Shown in pieces: positions 1 through 6,389 of a DNA stretch of 10,401 bases (position 1 is its first letter; every line of letters begins with the position of its first letter). The notes beneath the pieces are model-generated. The model did no database searches and was not told the DNA's origin. It was given only the letters and a program-made list of their open reading frames with translations. The position numbers and the translations under genes were made by a program. The DNA comes from CAZNAQ01 sp964585585 (lineage in GTDB: Bacteria > Patescibacteriota > Patescibacteriia > Patescibacteriales > JAGXOH01): the NCBI GenBank assembly GCA_964585585.1, contig CAZPEL010000035.1, forward strand, positions 1 through 10,401, in the 5' to 3' direction.

Positions 1-8
1 ACTTGAAT

Positions 9-16
9 TTTAAATA
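9..16 (+). promoter_or_regulatory. Possible -10 region of the first gene
   Basis: TTTAAATA at 9-16 matches the -10 core of the two minus-strand promoters at 9213-9241 and 10312-10340. A start about seven bases downstream would give a leader of roughly 50 nt carrying the shared AACCTTAAAA element and a tandem ribosome site. The matching -35 box would lie before the window, so only half of the promoter can be seen. Confidence 0.3.
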
Positions 17-32
17 TATTTTAAGCCAAAAT

Positions 33-46
33 GAACCTTAAAATCA
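33..46 (+). repeat. Shared leader element GAACCTTAAAATCA, copy 1
   Basis: This 14-mer is identical to 2544-2557. Its first 11 bases recur on the minus strand at 9192-9182. All three copies lie in the 5' leader just upstream of a GGAGG ribosome site. Here the first GGAGG begins nine bases after the element. The CCTT can pair with AAGG of the ribosome site, which would make a weak hairpin; that role is inference. Confidence 0.55.
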
Positions 47-71
47 CCCTAAAAGGAGGAAAGGAGGAAAA

Positions 72-683
72 ATGACGACTAAAAGAAGGAAGAAAGGATT
101 TTATTGTGAAAAGCACCCGGAATTTGATCCCTGTGACCCCCTGAGCAAGGAAGGGTTGGACGAGGAGAAAGGCCTTATATGCAGATGTTGCAGTAATTTG
201 AGAGACGGCGTGAAACCGATCGGTTATTTCGGCGGAGAGCACAAGGCCGACCCTCTCAATATCTGGAAGGCCAAAACCAAGATCGGTCCGTTAACCCTGG
301 AACAGCTGGGAAAGGTCCGCTTAGAACTCGGCTGGGATTATCATTTTGATCTGAACGGAGCGCCCTCTTGGCTTTTAGATAAAGAGTCCATGGTTGTGTA
401 TGTATTGGGTATTTTATCGGAAAAGAAAATACGGGAATTCAAGGAAGCGGGTTGTCCGATCTTTAAGCAGACCCGGAAAGTGCCCGAACTCAAAGAGGTC
501 AAATGTTCGAGCGAGAAGGACAAGGAAGTTAAATTGTCTTTCCGCTTTGGGAACAGTGGAACTAAAATTTCCTTTTTTGCCGAGGAGGGTATGACAGTGG
601 GGGAGTTATCCCAAAAATTATGGGAACTGCTTCGTTCCCTGGATGATATCCCCAATGACAGCGTTTTGGAGAGACAAGCTTAG
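72..683 (+). CDS. Cysteine-rich hypothetical protein
   Basis: A 203-residue protein whose family I do not recognise. The N-terminus is very basic, followed by a Cys/His-rich segment: C12, H15, C21, C37, C39, C40 and H57. That could be a small metal-binding unit, though spacing fits no finger I can name. Residues 70-125 look alpha-helical and the C-terminal part (about 145-195) looks like a small alpha/beta unit. There is no signal peptide or membrane segment, so it is probably cytoplasmic. The start is set by two tandem GGAGG sites at 55-59 and 63-67, the second four bases before ATG. The gene stands alone between a probable upstream promoter and the terminator at 694-723. It shares its leader element with the two lipoprotein genes of the window, which suggests common regulation. 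Coding status is well supported; function is unknown. Confidence 0.85.
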   Translation: MTTKRRKKGFYCEKHPEFDPCDPLSKEGLDEEKGLICRCCSNLRDGVKPIGYFGGEHKADPLNIWKAKTKIGPLTLEQLGKVRLELGWDYHFDLNGAPSWLLDKESMVVYVLGILSEKKIREFKEAGCPIFKQTRKVPELKEVKCSSEKDKEVKLSFRFGNSGTKISFFAEEGMTVGELSQKLWELLRSLDDIPNDSVLERQA

Positions 684-693
684 GCCCATCACT

Positions 694-723
694 AAAAGCC
701 GCACGGTTCACCCTGCGGCTTTT
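694..723 (+). terminator. Rho-independent terminator after the first gene
   Basis: AAAAGCCGCA at 694-703 pairs perfectly with TGCGGCTTTT at 714-723 over ten base pairs. The loop can add a further GG/CC pairing. It begins 11 bases after the TAG stop, and the T-run overlaps the 3' arm, as is usual for this type. Confidence 0.85.
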
Positions 724-746
724 ATAATGCATTTTTAAAAATGTTG

Positions 747-755
747 TGTTAAAAT
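747..755 (+). promoter_or_regulatory. Extended -10 promoter of the split-permease operon
   Basis: TGTTAAAAT at 747-755 fits TGnTAnAAT. No good -35 box lies 16-18 bases upstream. Transcription would start near 762, only about ten bases before the ATG at 772, and there is no Shine-Dalgarno sequence. The transcript would be nearly leaderless. A TATAAT at 723-728 is an alternative but overlaps the terminator. Confidence 0.5.
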
Positions 756-771
756 TAAAATACCAATATTT

Positions 772-1185
772 ATGAGTGATAGTTTGCGCAAAACCATTAA
801 TAACATGAAAACGGCCATCCCGATGATAATCGGGGTTTTGCTTTTGGTCAATTTGCTTAATCCGCTTTTCCAGAAATTTTACCCCAAGATATTTACTGGA
901 AATTATTTTTTGGATCCTTTTTTGGGGGCCTTGGGCGGTAGCGTTTCTTTTGGGATTCCCTTGACCAGTTATGTGGCCGGAGGAGAGCTTTTAGCCGGCG
1001 GGGTGAGCTTGTTAGCGGTTACGGCCTTTATTTTGGCCTGGACCACGGTGGGGCTGGCCATGCTTCCTTTGGAGATAATTTATTTGGGCAAAAGGTTTGC
1101 TATTTGGAGGAATGTGGTTAATTTTTTCTTTTCCATAATAGTGGCCATTTTGACCATAATTACCTTGAATTTTTTGGGCTTATGA
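772..1185 (+). CDS. Split permease, first half (COG0701/ArsP-like)
   Basis: A 137-residue integral membrane protein with about four hydrophobic segments (roughly 15-36, 47-66, 75-99 and 112-135). The conserved core around 48-110 contains G-I-P-L-T-S-Y, then F-I-L-A-W and L-P-L-E-I-I-Y-L-G. This pattern resembles one half of the COG0701/ArsP_1 permease family, whose full-length members are about 300 residues or more. The following gene supplies the complementary half, and the two overlap by four bases (ATGA at 1182-1185). That predicts translational coupling and a hetero-oligomeric transporter. The family is linked to export of organoarsenicals and other small solutes; the substrate here cannot be read from sequence. 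There is no ribosome site, and the start is close behind an extended -10 box. It is the only gene in the window ending in TGA. Confidence 0.65.
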   Translation: MSDSLRKTINNMKTAIPMIIGVLLLVNLLNPLFQKFYPKIFTGNYFLDPFLGALGGSVSFGIPLTSYVAGGELLAGGVSLLAVTAFILAWTTVGLAMLPLEIIYLGKRFAIWRNVVNFFFSIIVAILTIITLNFLGL

Positions 1186-1703
1186 ACAAAAAAAGCTTGG
1201 AGCAATTGAAAAAGAAAAGATTATCCAACAGCATGCGTTTTTTGTTGGTGGTTGTTATCCTGTATATCGGGTTGGCTTTTGGGGATCCGGCTTTGATAAA
1301 AGGAGCGGTTTGGAAGACCGGCGAGGTTTTTGTTCAAATCCTTCCTATCCTGGTCCTTGTCTTTGGAGTTATCTATGTCATTAATCATTATCTGGATCCG
1401 CAAAAAATAGAAAGGCATTTAGGGGAGGAGTCCGGGTTTAGGGGTTGGCTTTACGCGGTTATCGCCGGTATTCTTATCGCCGGGCCGCCTTATGTTCTTT
1501 ATCCGATTTTCGGAGATTTGCAAAAAGGCGGGATGAAGAATTCCTTGATCGCGGTGGTGCTTTACAATCGGAATGTTAAGGTCCAGTTTTTACCGGCTAT
1601 GATCTATTATTTCGGCCTGCCTTTCAGCGTGGTTCTCTCCTTTTATATGTTGCTTTTTTCCTTGTTCAACGGGATGTTAGTGGGGTTTTTCAGTAAAAAA
1701 TAA
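1182..1703 (+). CDS. Split permease, second half (COG0701/ArsP-like)
   Basis: A 173-residue membrane protein with a basic cytoplasmic N-terminus (residues 3-18). About five hydrophobic segments follow, near 19-36, 51-68, 86-112, 120-145 and 147-169. The stretch from 80 to 150 carries the family-like pattern L-G-E-E-S-G-F-R-G, then G-P-P-Y-V-L-Y-P-I-F at 101-110, and a G-L-P segment near 145. This matches the ArsP_1/COG0701 type of permease better than any other family I can recall. The start codon lies inside the stop of the preceding half, so the two should be made in a fixed ratio. Fourteen bases separate it from the TauE/SafE-like gene, which completes the operon. The split into two genes is the notable point; a sequencing frameshift is unlikely because each half has its own start and stop in an ATGA overlap. 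Confidence 0.65.
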   Translation: MNKKSLEQLKKKRLSNSMRFLLVVVILYIGLAFGDPALIKGAVWKTGEVFVQILPILVLVFGVIYVINHYLDPQKIERHLGEESGFRGWLYAVIAGILIAGPPYVLYPIFGDLQKGGMKNSLIAVVLYNRNVKVQFLPAMIYYFGLPFSVVLSFYMLLFSLFNGMLVGFFSKK

Positions 1704-1717
1704 TGTTTTTTTGAAAA

Positions 1718-2485
1718 ATGTTAGAAATAATTATTCTTTTGTCAGCCGGGATCGGCGCCGGAATTATAACCGGTTTGGTGAGCGCCAGTGCGGTTACGGT
1801 AATGGCTCCGCTTTTGGTGGTTATGTTGGGTTACCCTCCGTATATGGCCATCGGCATAGCTTTGGCCGTGGATGTTTTTTCTTCCGCGGCCGCCACTATT
1901 ATCTACAAGAGGTATAAGAGAGTAAGGGTTAAGCCCTCCTTGATCCTTTTGTTCTTTGCCTTGGCGGCTACTATAGCGGGTAGTTATGTTTCGGTGGACA
2001 TACCGCCGCTTGTATTGAGTTTGGCCAGTGGAGCGGGTATAGTCTTAGCCGGTTTTTTTATTTACAAGAAAGAGAACGGCAAGAGCGCTATTTTTCCCCA
2101 TGAGGTTACTTTTTTTAAAAAACATAGAAATCTATCTTTGGTCTTGATCGGCCTCTGGGTGGGGACTATTGCCGGCATTTTCGGGGCCGGCGGCGGAATA
2201 ATGATCCTAACCGGCCTGACTTTGATCCTGGATTACGACACCCACGAAGCCATTGGCACTTCTGTGTTCTTGATGATCTTTATAGCTTTGCTCGGAGGGG
2301 CGGTTCATTATGTTAATTGGCCTTTTCCCGGGCAGGCCTTGCTTTGGGGTAGTATCGGGGGAGTGGCCGGTTCTTTTGCTTCTTCCAGGATAGTCAATAA
2401 TTTCCGGGAAGTGAATTTGAATAAGATATTGGGTGTTATTATACTGACCTTGGGTTTGTTATTGATCTTAAAGCCGTTTTTGTAG
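1718..2485 (+). CDS. TauE/SafE family membrane exporter
   Basis: A 255-residue polytopic protein of the TauE/SafE/YfcA type (COG0730), a group that moves sulfite, sulfoacetate and related organosulfur anions across the inner membrane. It has the usual length and the internal two-fold repeat. The first repeat starts near residue 10 (G-A-G-I-I-T-G-L-V-S-A-S). The second, at 148-165, has the glycine-rich signature G-I-F-G-A-G-G-G. The first repeat has S-A-S where the second has G-G-G. A basic loop (K64-R70) separates early helices, and a hydrophilic linker at about 116-138 joins the halves. About eight hydrophobic segments are visible. The start is the ATG at 1718 with no ribosome site, 14 bases after the split permease, so it is probably translated from the same message. 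Substrate is not determined; the pairing with a permease suggests anion or metalloid efflux, which is inference. Confidence 0.85.
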   Translation: MLEIIILLSAGIGAGIITGLVSASAVTVMAPLLVVMLGYPPYMAIGIALAVDVFSSAAATIIYKRYKRVRVKPSLILLFFALAATIAGSYVSVDIPPLVLSLASGAGIVLAGFFIYKKENGKSAIFPHEVTFFKKHRNLSLVLIGLWVGTIAGIFGAGGGIMILTGLTLILDYDTHEAIGTSVFLMIFIALLGGAVHYVNWPFPGQALLWGSIGGVAGSFASSRIVNNFREVNLNKILGVIILTLGLLLILKPFL

Positions 2486-2495
2486 CAGGGTCGAA

Positions 2496-2524
2496 TTGAC
2501 ATTTGTTTGTTAATATGGTAATAG
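2496..2524 (+). promoter_or_regulatory. Promoter of the L,D-transpeptidase gene
   Basis: A perfect TTGACA at 2496-2501 is followed after 17 bases by TAATAG at 2519-2524, preceded by TGG (extended -10). The -10 hexamer is weak but -35 and spacing are ideal. Transcription from about 2531 gives a leader of about 44 nt containing the shared element at 2544-2557 and AAGGAGGG at 2561-2568. I see no terminator between the upstream exporter gene and this promoter. Confidence 0.6.
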
Positions 2525-2543
2525 ATTATGATATTTTATAACA

Positions 2544-2557
2544 GAACCTTAAAATCA
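2544..2557 (+). repeat. Shared leader element GAACCTTAAAATCA, copy 2
   Basis: Identical over 14 bases to 33-46. It begins about 13 bases downstream of the predicted transcription start and ends three bases before the AAGGAGGG ribosome site. The minus-strand copy at 9192-9182 has nearly the same distance from its own promoter. Confidence 0.6.
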
Positions 2558-2574
2558 AAAAAGGAGGGAAAATA

Positions 2575-3255
2575 ATGAAGACAAAAATTCGGAAGCAATT
2601 ATTTGTTTTGTTGATCTTGGCTATTTTCGTAGGTTGTACACAAAATTTGTTCAGTCCATCCCGGGCCAGCACTAACACAGAAGTTAAGACTGTTCTTTCA
2701 CCGGAACGCGAAGCGGCCGCTTTTGGTGTTTACCGGGTTCGTTCCGGAGATACTTTTTACGAACTGTTTGGTCCGGATTGGAAGAAGGTGGCCTTGATCA
2801 ATCGAATATCCCCTTCGGCCTTAAGGCCGGGAATGAAATTGACCGTGCCGGTTAAACCGAAGGCGATTCAGGATTATAGGTGTCCGTTTCCAAAGACAAG
2901 CGATCGCGGAGTGAAATTTTTGGTTTATTTGGAAGAGCAGGCCCTGGGGGTATATAATGACCAGGGTGATCTTCAGAAGTGGTACGCCATCTCTTCCGGG
3001 AGAAAGGGTCATTCCACGCCCACGGGATTTTTCCGTATTTCCAGGAAGGATAAAAATCACAGGTCCAAGACCTATCCCAAGCCCGATGGCGGCACCCCCA
3101 TGCCTTATGCCTTGAATTTCTATGCGGATTATTGGATCCATGTCGGAAAGTTGCCGGGCCGGCCCGATTCGCACGGCTGCATCAGATTAATGGAGGATGA
3201 TGCTCGGGAAATATTCCGGGATACTCAAGTCGGTGACTTGATCTTTATTGAATAA
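2575..3255 (+). CDS. LysM-containing lipoprotein L,D-transpeptidase (YkuD family)
   Basis: A 226-residue exported enzyme of the L,D-transpeptidase family, which makes 3-3 peptide cross-links in peptidoglycan or attaches proteins to it. Residues 1-20 form a basic, hydrophobic signal peptide ending in F-V-G-C. C21 is a probable lipidation site, though the lipobox is imperfect. A low-complexity linker leads to a LysM domain at about 53-93 (Y-R-V-R-S-G-D-T-F ... L-R-P-G-M-K-L-T-V-P). The YkuD domain covers about 113-226. It contains H146-S-T-P-T-G, H189, and the catalytic motif S-H-G-C-I-R with nucleophile C202. All expected catalytic residues are present, so it should be active at the outer face of the cytoplasmic membrane. 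The AAGGAGGG site seven bases before the ATG fixes the start. It is a single-gene unit with its own promoter and a terminator at 3263. Confidence 0.93.
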   Translation: MKTKIRKQLFVLLILAIFVGCTQNLFSPSRASTNTEVKTVLSPEREAAAFGVYRVRSGDTFYELFGPDWKKVALINRISPSALRPGMKLTVPVKPKAIQDYRCPFPKTSDRGVKFLVYLEEQALGVYNDQGDLQKWYAISSGRKGHSTPTGFFRISRKDKNHRSKTYPKPDGGTPMPYALNFYADYWIHVGKLPGRPDSHGCIRLMEDDAREIFRDTQVGDLIFIE

Positions 3256-3262
3256 AAACTAT

Positions 3263-3291
3263 AAACGGGAAGTAGAAGCTTCCCGTTTTTT
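3263..3291 (+). terminator. Rho-independent terminator after the L,D-transpeptidase
   Basis: AAACGGGAAG at 3263-3272 pairs perfectly with CTTCCCGTTT at 3279-3288 across a six-base loop, ending in a run of T residues to 3291. It starts seven bases after the stop codon. Confidence 0.9.
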
Positions 3292-3302
3292 AATAGCGGA
3301 AA

Positions 3303-3331
3303 TTGAGTTTGGGCCGGATATCTGGTAAAAT
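3303..3331 (+). promoter_or_regulatory. Promoter of the nuclease operon
   Basis: TTGAGT at 3303-3308, a 17-base spacer, then TAAAAT at 3326-3331 with an upstream TG (TGGTAAAAT). Transcription should start near 3338, 19 bases before the ATG at 3357, with no Shine-Dalgarno sequence in between. The TTG at 3303 is in frame with the gene but is best read as the -35 box, not as a start codon. Confidence 0.75.
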
Positions 3332-3356
3332 TCAAATAATAATTAAAATAATTTTT

Positions 3357-4109
3357 ATGTCCCAATATTATAATCCCAAAAGAGGCCCCGCCTATAATTA
3401 TGGCGGGAGTAAGTGGAAATTAAGCCGGTCCAAAATAGATCTTTACTTGGATTGTCCGCGGTGTTTTTATTTGGATAATAAACTGGGTGTGAAGCGGCCG
3501 CCGGGATTCCCTTTTGCTTTAAACAGCGCGGTAGATGCGCTTTTAAAAAAGGAGTTTGATATCCTGCGGGAGAAAGGCGAAACCCATGAATTGATCGATC
3601 GCTACGGCGTGGACGCCAAGCCGGTTCGACATGAACAGCTTGATGTTTGGCGGGAGAATTTTCAGGGGGTGCAGTATTACCATCAGCCCACCGGATTCCA
3701 AGTAAGCGGAGCCATTGATGATCTTTGGATCAATTCCCGGGACGAGTATATCGTGGTTGATTACAAATCCACTTCCAAGAATGAAGAGATAACCGAACTT
3801 AACAAAGAGTGGCAGGAGGGCTATAAAAGGCAAATGGAGGTTTATCAGTGGCTTTTGCGTCAGAACGGTTATCCGGTTTCTAATACCGGTTATTTTGTTT
3901 ATTGCAATGGCTTGACCAATGTGGAGAAATTCGATGCCAAGCTGGAATTCAGGATAACCTTGGTGGGCCATGAAGGCGATGATTCCTGGATAGAGCCCAA
4001 ATTAAACGAGATCAAGCAGGTCTTGGACTCGGAGAAAGTACCGCCGGCCGACCCGGATTGCGATTTTTGCGCTTACCGGGAGGCGGTGGATGATATAATT
4101 AAAAAATAA
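3357..4109 (+). CDS. RecB/Cas4-like PD-(D/E)XK nuclease with paired CxxC motifs
   Basis: A 250-residue protein with the layout of the RecB/Cas4-type PD-(D/E)XK superfamily (PF12705-like). The N-terminal L-S-R-S-K-I-D-L-Y-L-D-C-P-R-C-F-Y-L carries C33 and C36. The nuclease core shows G-A-I-D121 (motif II), D135-Y-K137 (motif III) and Q159-M-E-V-Y163 (the QxxxY motif). C235 and C238 follow near the end (C-D-F-C-A-Y-R). Four cysteines in this order are typical of an iron-sulfur clasp, but here they are arranged 2+2. Cas4 and AddB have one N-terminal and three C-terminal. The motif I histidine is not obvious; N-S-A-V-D60 occupies that place. It should act on DNA ends in the cytoplasm. I chose ATG 3357 because the upstream in-frame TTG lies in the promoter. 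It leads a three-gene set; no cas genes are nearby, so a CRISPR role is unlikely. Confidence 0.8.
   Translation: MSQYYNPKRGPAYNYGGSKWKLSRSKIDLYLDCPRCFYLDNKLGVKRPPGFPFALNSAVDALLKKEFDILREKGETHELIDRYGVDAKPVRHEQLDVWRENFQGVQYYHQPTGFQVSGAIDDLWINSRDEYIVVDYKSTSKNEEITELNKEWQEGYKRQMEVYQWLLRQNGYPVSNTGYFVYCNGLTNVEKFDAKLEFRITLVGHEGDDSWIEPKLNEIKQVLDSEKVPPADPDCDFCAYREAVDDIIKK
4091..4099 (+). promoter_or_regulatory. Possible internal extended -10 promoter for the flavoprotein gene
   Basis: TGATATAAT at 4091-4099 is a perfect TGnTATAAT inside the last codons of the nuclease gene. A start near 4106 would give an almost leaderless message for the ATG at 4112, which has no ribosome site. There is no -35 match. 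It may instead be a by-product of the D-D-I-I-K-K codons. Confidence 0.35.
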
Positions 4110-4111
4110 TT

Positions 4112-4699
4112 ATGACTTTAATAATTTACGCCCATCCGGGTACCGAGGGCTTTAATTCCCGGATCCTGGCCCGGGCCAGGCAGCTTTTGGACAAAAAAGG
4201 GGAGGAGTATGAGGTGATCGATCTTTACGGGATCGATTATGATCCGGTGTTGAAAAAAGAAGAGCACTATACCGCCGGCAATAAAAATATAACAGAGGAA
4301 AATTTGGAATTTCAGAACAAGATCAAGCAAGCCGCAAAATTGATGTTTATTTATCCTGTTTGGTGGGGAGGTATGCCGGCTATTCTCAAGGGTTTTTTGG
4401 AAAGGGTGTTTACCCCCGGCTTTGCCTTTAAATACAGAAAGGATAAATTGATCAAATCCATTCCGGACAAGCTTTTAACTGATAAAAAGGCGGTATGCCT
4501 GATCACCTCCGGCGGACCCGGAATATTTTATGGCCTGTTGTTGAATCCGGTAAAGATAATCAACCGGTTTATTATCTTCGGTTTTTTCGGAGCCCGGTCC
4601 AAGACCGTCCAGATCTATAATGCCAGAAAGATGACCCGGCGAAGAGTGGATGAGATAAACAGAAAGGTTCGACGGGGAGTGGCTTGGCTTTTAAGTTAA
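4112..4699 (+). CDS. Flavodoxin-fold NAD(P)H oxidoreductase
   Basis: A 195-residue protein of the flavodoxin-2 (PF02525) type, the group that includes NAD(P)H:quinone reductases, MdaB and KefF. The N-terminal strand L-I-I-Y-A-H-P and the following N-S-R fit the FMN/FAD phosphate-binding loop (residues 3-18). Y-P-V-W-W-G-G-M-P at 81-89, followed by K-G-F-L-E-R-V-F-T-P-G-F-A, is the hallmark of this family. S-G-G-P-G at 133-137 fits the loop that contacts the flavin and nicotinamide. The length is typical. It likely performs two-electron reduction of quinones or similar acceptors in the cytoplasm. The start is two bases after the nuclease stop with no Shine-Dalgarno site. It is therefore either coupled to the nuclease or served by the extended -10 box at 4091. 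Confidence 0.88.
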   Translation: MTLIIYAHPGTEGFNSRILARARQLLDKKGEEYEVIDLYGIDYDPVLKKEEHYTAGNKNITEENLEFQNKIKQAAKLMFIYPVWWGGMPAILKGFLERVFTPGFAFKYRKDKLIKSIPDKLLTDKKAVCLITSGGPGIFYGLLLNPVKIINRFIIFGFFGARSKTVQIYNARKMTRRRVDEINRKVRRGVAWLLS

Positions 4700-4720
4700 T
4701 TATTATTGATAAATTTAAAT

Positions 4721-5152
4721 ATGGGCAACACACCAAATAGGATCAGGCCTTTGGCCTTGGTTTTGATTGAAAACCGGGGCCAGATCTTGGCCAAAAAGGA
4801 TTTTGATAGCCATAAACAAGAAGATTTTTACCGCATTCCGGGCGGAGGTATTGATTTGGGCGAGACTTCGGAGCAGGCCTTGAGAAGGGAGATACGGGAG
4901 GAGTTCAATGCCGAGCTAAAGCAAGCGGAGCTTTTGGAAGTGCTAGAGAATATTTTTACTTATGAGGGTGAACCGGGACATGAGATAGTTTTTTTGTATC
5001 GGGCTGATTTTGTGGATAAGGATATGTATGAAAAGGAAAAATTGGTGGTTTTGGATAAACCGGGGGAAGAAACCCTGCATTGGTTTGATAAGGAAGTTCT
5101 GCTGAGCTCCAATTTTTATCCGGAAGGAGTGGAAAAATTTGTGAAGGTGTAA
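4721..5152 (+). CDS. NUDIX hydrolase
   Basis: A 143-residue NUDIX domain protein, hydrolysing nucleoside diphosphates linked to another moiety. The NUDIX box is clear: G42-x5-E48-x7-R56-E57-I-R-E60-E61-F-N-A. The metal ligands E57, E60 and E61 are present; the usual glycine near the end of the box is N63. P40 and the preceding F-Y-R-I strand are as expected. The C-terminal part (about 105-143) has E-E-T-L-H-W-F and a final short helix, as in ADP-ribose or (d)NTP pyrophosphatase members, but the substrate cannot be assigned. An in-frame TTG at 4706 exists, but ATG 4721 matches the family start better. There is no ribosome site. The gene follows the flavoprotein after 21 bases and ends the operon. 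A house-cleaning role beside a nuclease and a redox enzyme is plausible inference. Confidence 0.9.
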   Translation: MGNTPNRIRPLALVLIENRGQILAKKDFDSHKQEDFYRIPGGGIDLGETSEQALRREIREEFNAELKQAELLEVLENIFTYEGEPGHEIVFLYRADFVDKDMYEKEKLVVLDKPGEETLHWFDKEVLLSSNFYPEGVEKFVKV

Positions 5153-5176
5153 TTTGGGAGCGAATTAGACAGGCCT

Positions 5177-5206
5177 TTGAATAATTGCTAAAGTGTTTGG
5201 CAAATA
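5177..5206 (+). promoter_or_regulatory. Weak promoter candidate before the nucleotidyltransferase-like gene
   Basis: TTGAAT at 5177-5182 and CAAATA at 5201-5206 are 18 bases apart. Both are poor matches. I see no terminator in 5153-5235, so read-through from the NUDIX gene is equally possible. Confidence 0.25.
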
Positions 5207-5235
5207 AAAACAAGATCCCAAACAAGGAGGGGAAA

Positions 5236-6375
5236 ATGAATGATTTTGACAGTAAACAGGCCAAGGAATGTTTTTTAAGGATCAGGAGCTCTTTCACAAG
5301 AAACAAGGATGAAGGAATATTTGGAATTTGCGGCTGGGGAAAAGAGATCCTCGACCTTTTGCAGGAAGCAAACGAACTCACCCGCCGGAATTCTTTAACT
5401 CAAGGGGATTACCTCTATTTAAGGCAGGCCTTAGCTGATTATCTGGACCTTATTTTCAATTTTTACGGCAGAAGTTTTAATTTTAGGGTATTTATATTTG
5501 AGTTTCAAAAGATATTGTTCACTTTACTTCGGGAAAATGGAGGTCTTCTGGAAGATCCGGGAGTGGTGCTTCAGGGCAAGAGAATACCGGGGTTGGCGGA
5601 ATGTTGCCGGGCCACTTTGATTCGGCTGGAAGCCCTGCAGGATCTTTCGGATCAATTGGGCAATATCGAAGGTATGATCGTGGGCGGCTCGGTCAGTTAC
5701 GGCAGGTTTTACAATATCAGGGACTCCCAAGAGGACAGCTCGGATATTGATGTTATTTTGGTGGCGAATAATGAACGGGAAATAGAACCTTTGGTCCGAG
5801 CTTCTTTTTTGGACGCGGAGAATCGAAAACTCTTTCGAAAAAGACTAAAAGAACTTCGTTCCCCCGATTCGGAAGAACCATCTCAGGTTTTGAGCCAACG
5901 TTTCTATTACAAGGATCGCGGTTTCACTATCAGTTTTCATTGCTTTGAATGGGGCTGTTTGAAAAGAGTGATCGACAACTTGTGTTTGGATCTTTCCCGC
6001 CAAGAGGATGCTTCTTTTTTGATAGAAGATTGTCGTAGCGACGCCTTTAAAGAGGGGTTTTTTACCCATTATAACTTTAACGGCCAGGGGACTGTTTCGG
6101 CTTTTGAGAACAGAAAGGAAAGGAATAGTTATCGCGCTCATATCCCTATTTATATGATCCGGAACGGAGAATTTTATTCCAGTATGTATTTTAATGTCAT
6201 ATTACCGGAAAGATGGGTTCTTTTGGACCGCAGGGGAAAAGTGTCCGATCTGCTCGAGAGTTTTCGCGCTTCTCTTGTGCAAAGACTGAATTGGGAAAGG
6301 GAGCAGGATCCCCAAAAAATGATAATAAAATCCCACATTCGTTATCCTTTGTTTCGAAATTCAATTTCAGTTTAA
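5236..6375 (+). CDS. Nucleotidyltransferase-like protein (GGS...DxD signature)
   Basis: A 379-residue protein, family not recognised. The best clue is G150-G-S152 followed by S-D170-I-D172-V-I-L-V. This is the G-S ... hDhDh signature of the DNA polymerase beta-type nucleotidyltransferase fold. Seventeen residues separate S152 from D170, longer than the usual ten or so, with an acidic-polar insert between. A third acidic residue would be expected on a later strand. The segment T-I-S-F-H-C-F-E (about 234-241) is the best candidate, but it places H where an acid is normal. Residues 1-145 appear mostly helical and the C-terminal half is mixed. There is no signal or membrane segment. The start is ATG 5236, five bases after GGAGG; a TTG at 5185 in frame lacks a ribosome site. 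It ends at a strong terminator at 6387. Substrate (nucleic acid, drug or protein) is unknown. Confidence 0.75.
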   Translation: MNDFDSKQAKECFLRIRSSFTRNKDEGIFGICGWGKEILDLLQEANELTRRNSLTQGDYLYLRQALADYLDLIFNFYGRSFNFRVFIFEFQKILFTLLRENGGLLEDPGVVLQGKRIPGLAECCRATLIRLEALQDLSDQLGNIEGMIVGGSVSYGRFYNIRDSQEDSSDIDVILVANNEREIEPLVRASFLDAENRKLFRKRLKELRSPDSEEPSQVLSQRFYYKDRGFTISFHCFEWGCLKRVIDNLCLDLSRQEDASFLIEDCRSDAFKEGFFTHYNFNGQGTVSAFENRKERNSYRAHIPIYMIRNGEFYSSMYFNVILPERWVLLDRRGKVSDLLESFRASLVQRLNWEREQDPQKMIIKSHIRYPLFRNSISV

Positions 6376-6379
6376 AACC

Positions 6380-6389
6380 AACCTTAAAA
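6380..6389 (+). repeat. Fourth AACCTTAAAA occurrence, outside a leader
   Basis: AACCTTAAAA at 6380-6389 matches the core of the leader elements at 34-43, 2545-2554 and 9191-9182 (minus). Here it sits between a stop codon and a terminator stem. It is not followed by a ribosome site, so it may be a chance match. Confidence 0.3.

Noticed and set aside
3303..3356. Longer start of the nuclease gene at the in-frame TTG 3303
   Set aside because: TTG 3303 is the first triplet of a -35 box spaced 17 bases from TAAAAT at 3326. ATG 3357 is downstream of the predicted transcription start.
3543..3971. 142-codon minus-strand frame opposite the nuclease gene
   Set aside because: It is a frame shadow of a gene with clear PD-(D/E)XK motifs and has no promoter or ribosome site.
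3357..4109. Cas4 of a CRISPR system
   Set aside because: No repeats, spacers or other cas genes are present, and the cysteine layout differs from Cas4.
5185..5235. Longer start of the nucleotidyltransferase-like gene at TTG 5185
   Set aside because: ATG 5236 has a strong GGAGG five bases upstream; the TTG has no ribosome site.
4956..5381. 141-codon minus-strand frame across the NUDIX and next gene
   Set aside because: It overlaps two well-supported plus-strand genes and their intergenic signals; the translation has no recognisable domain.
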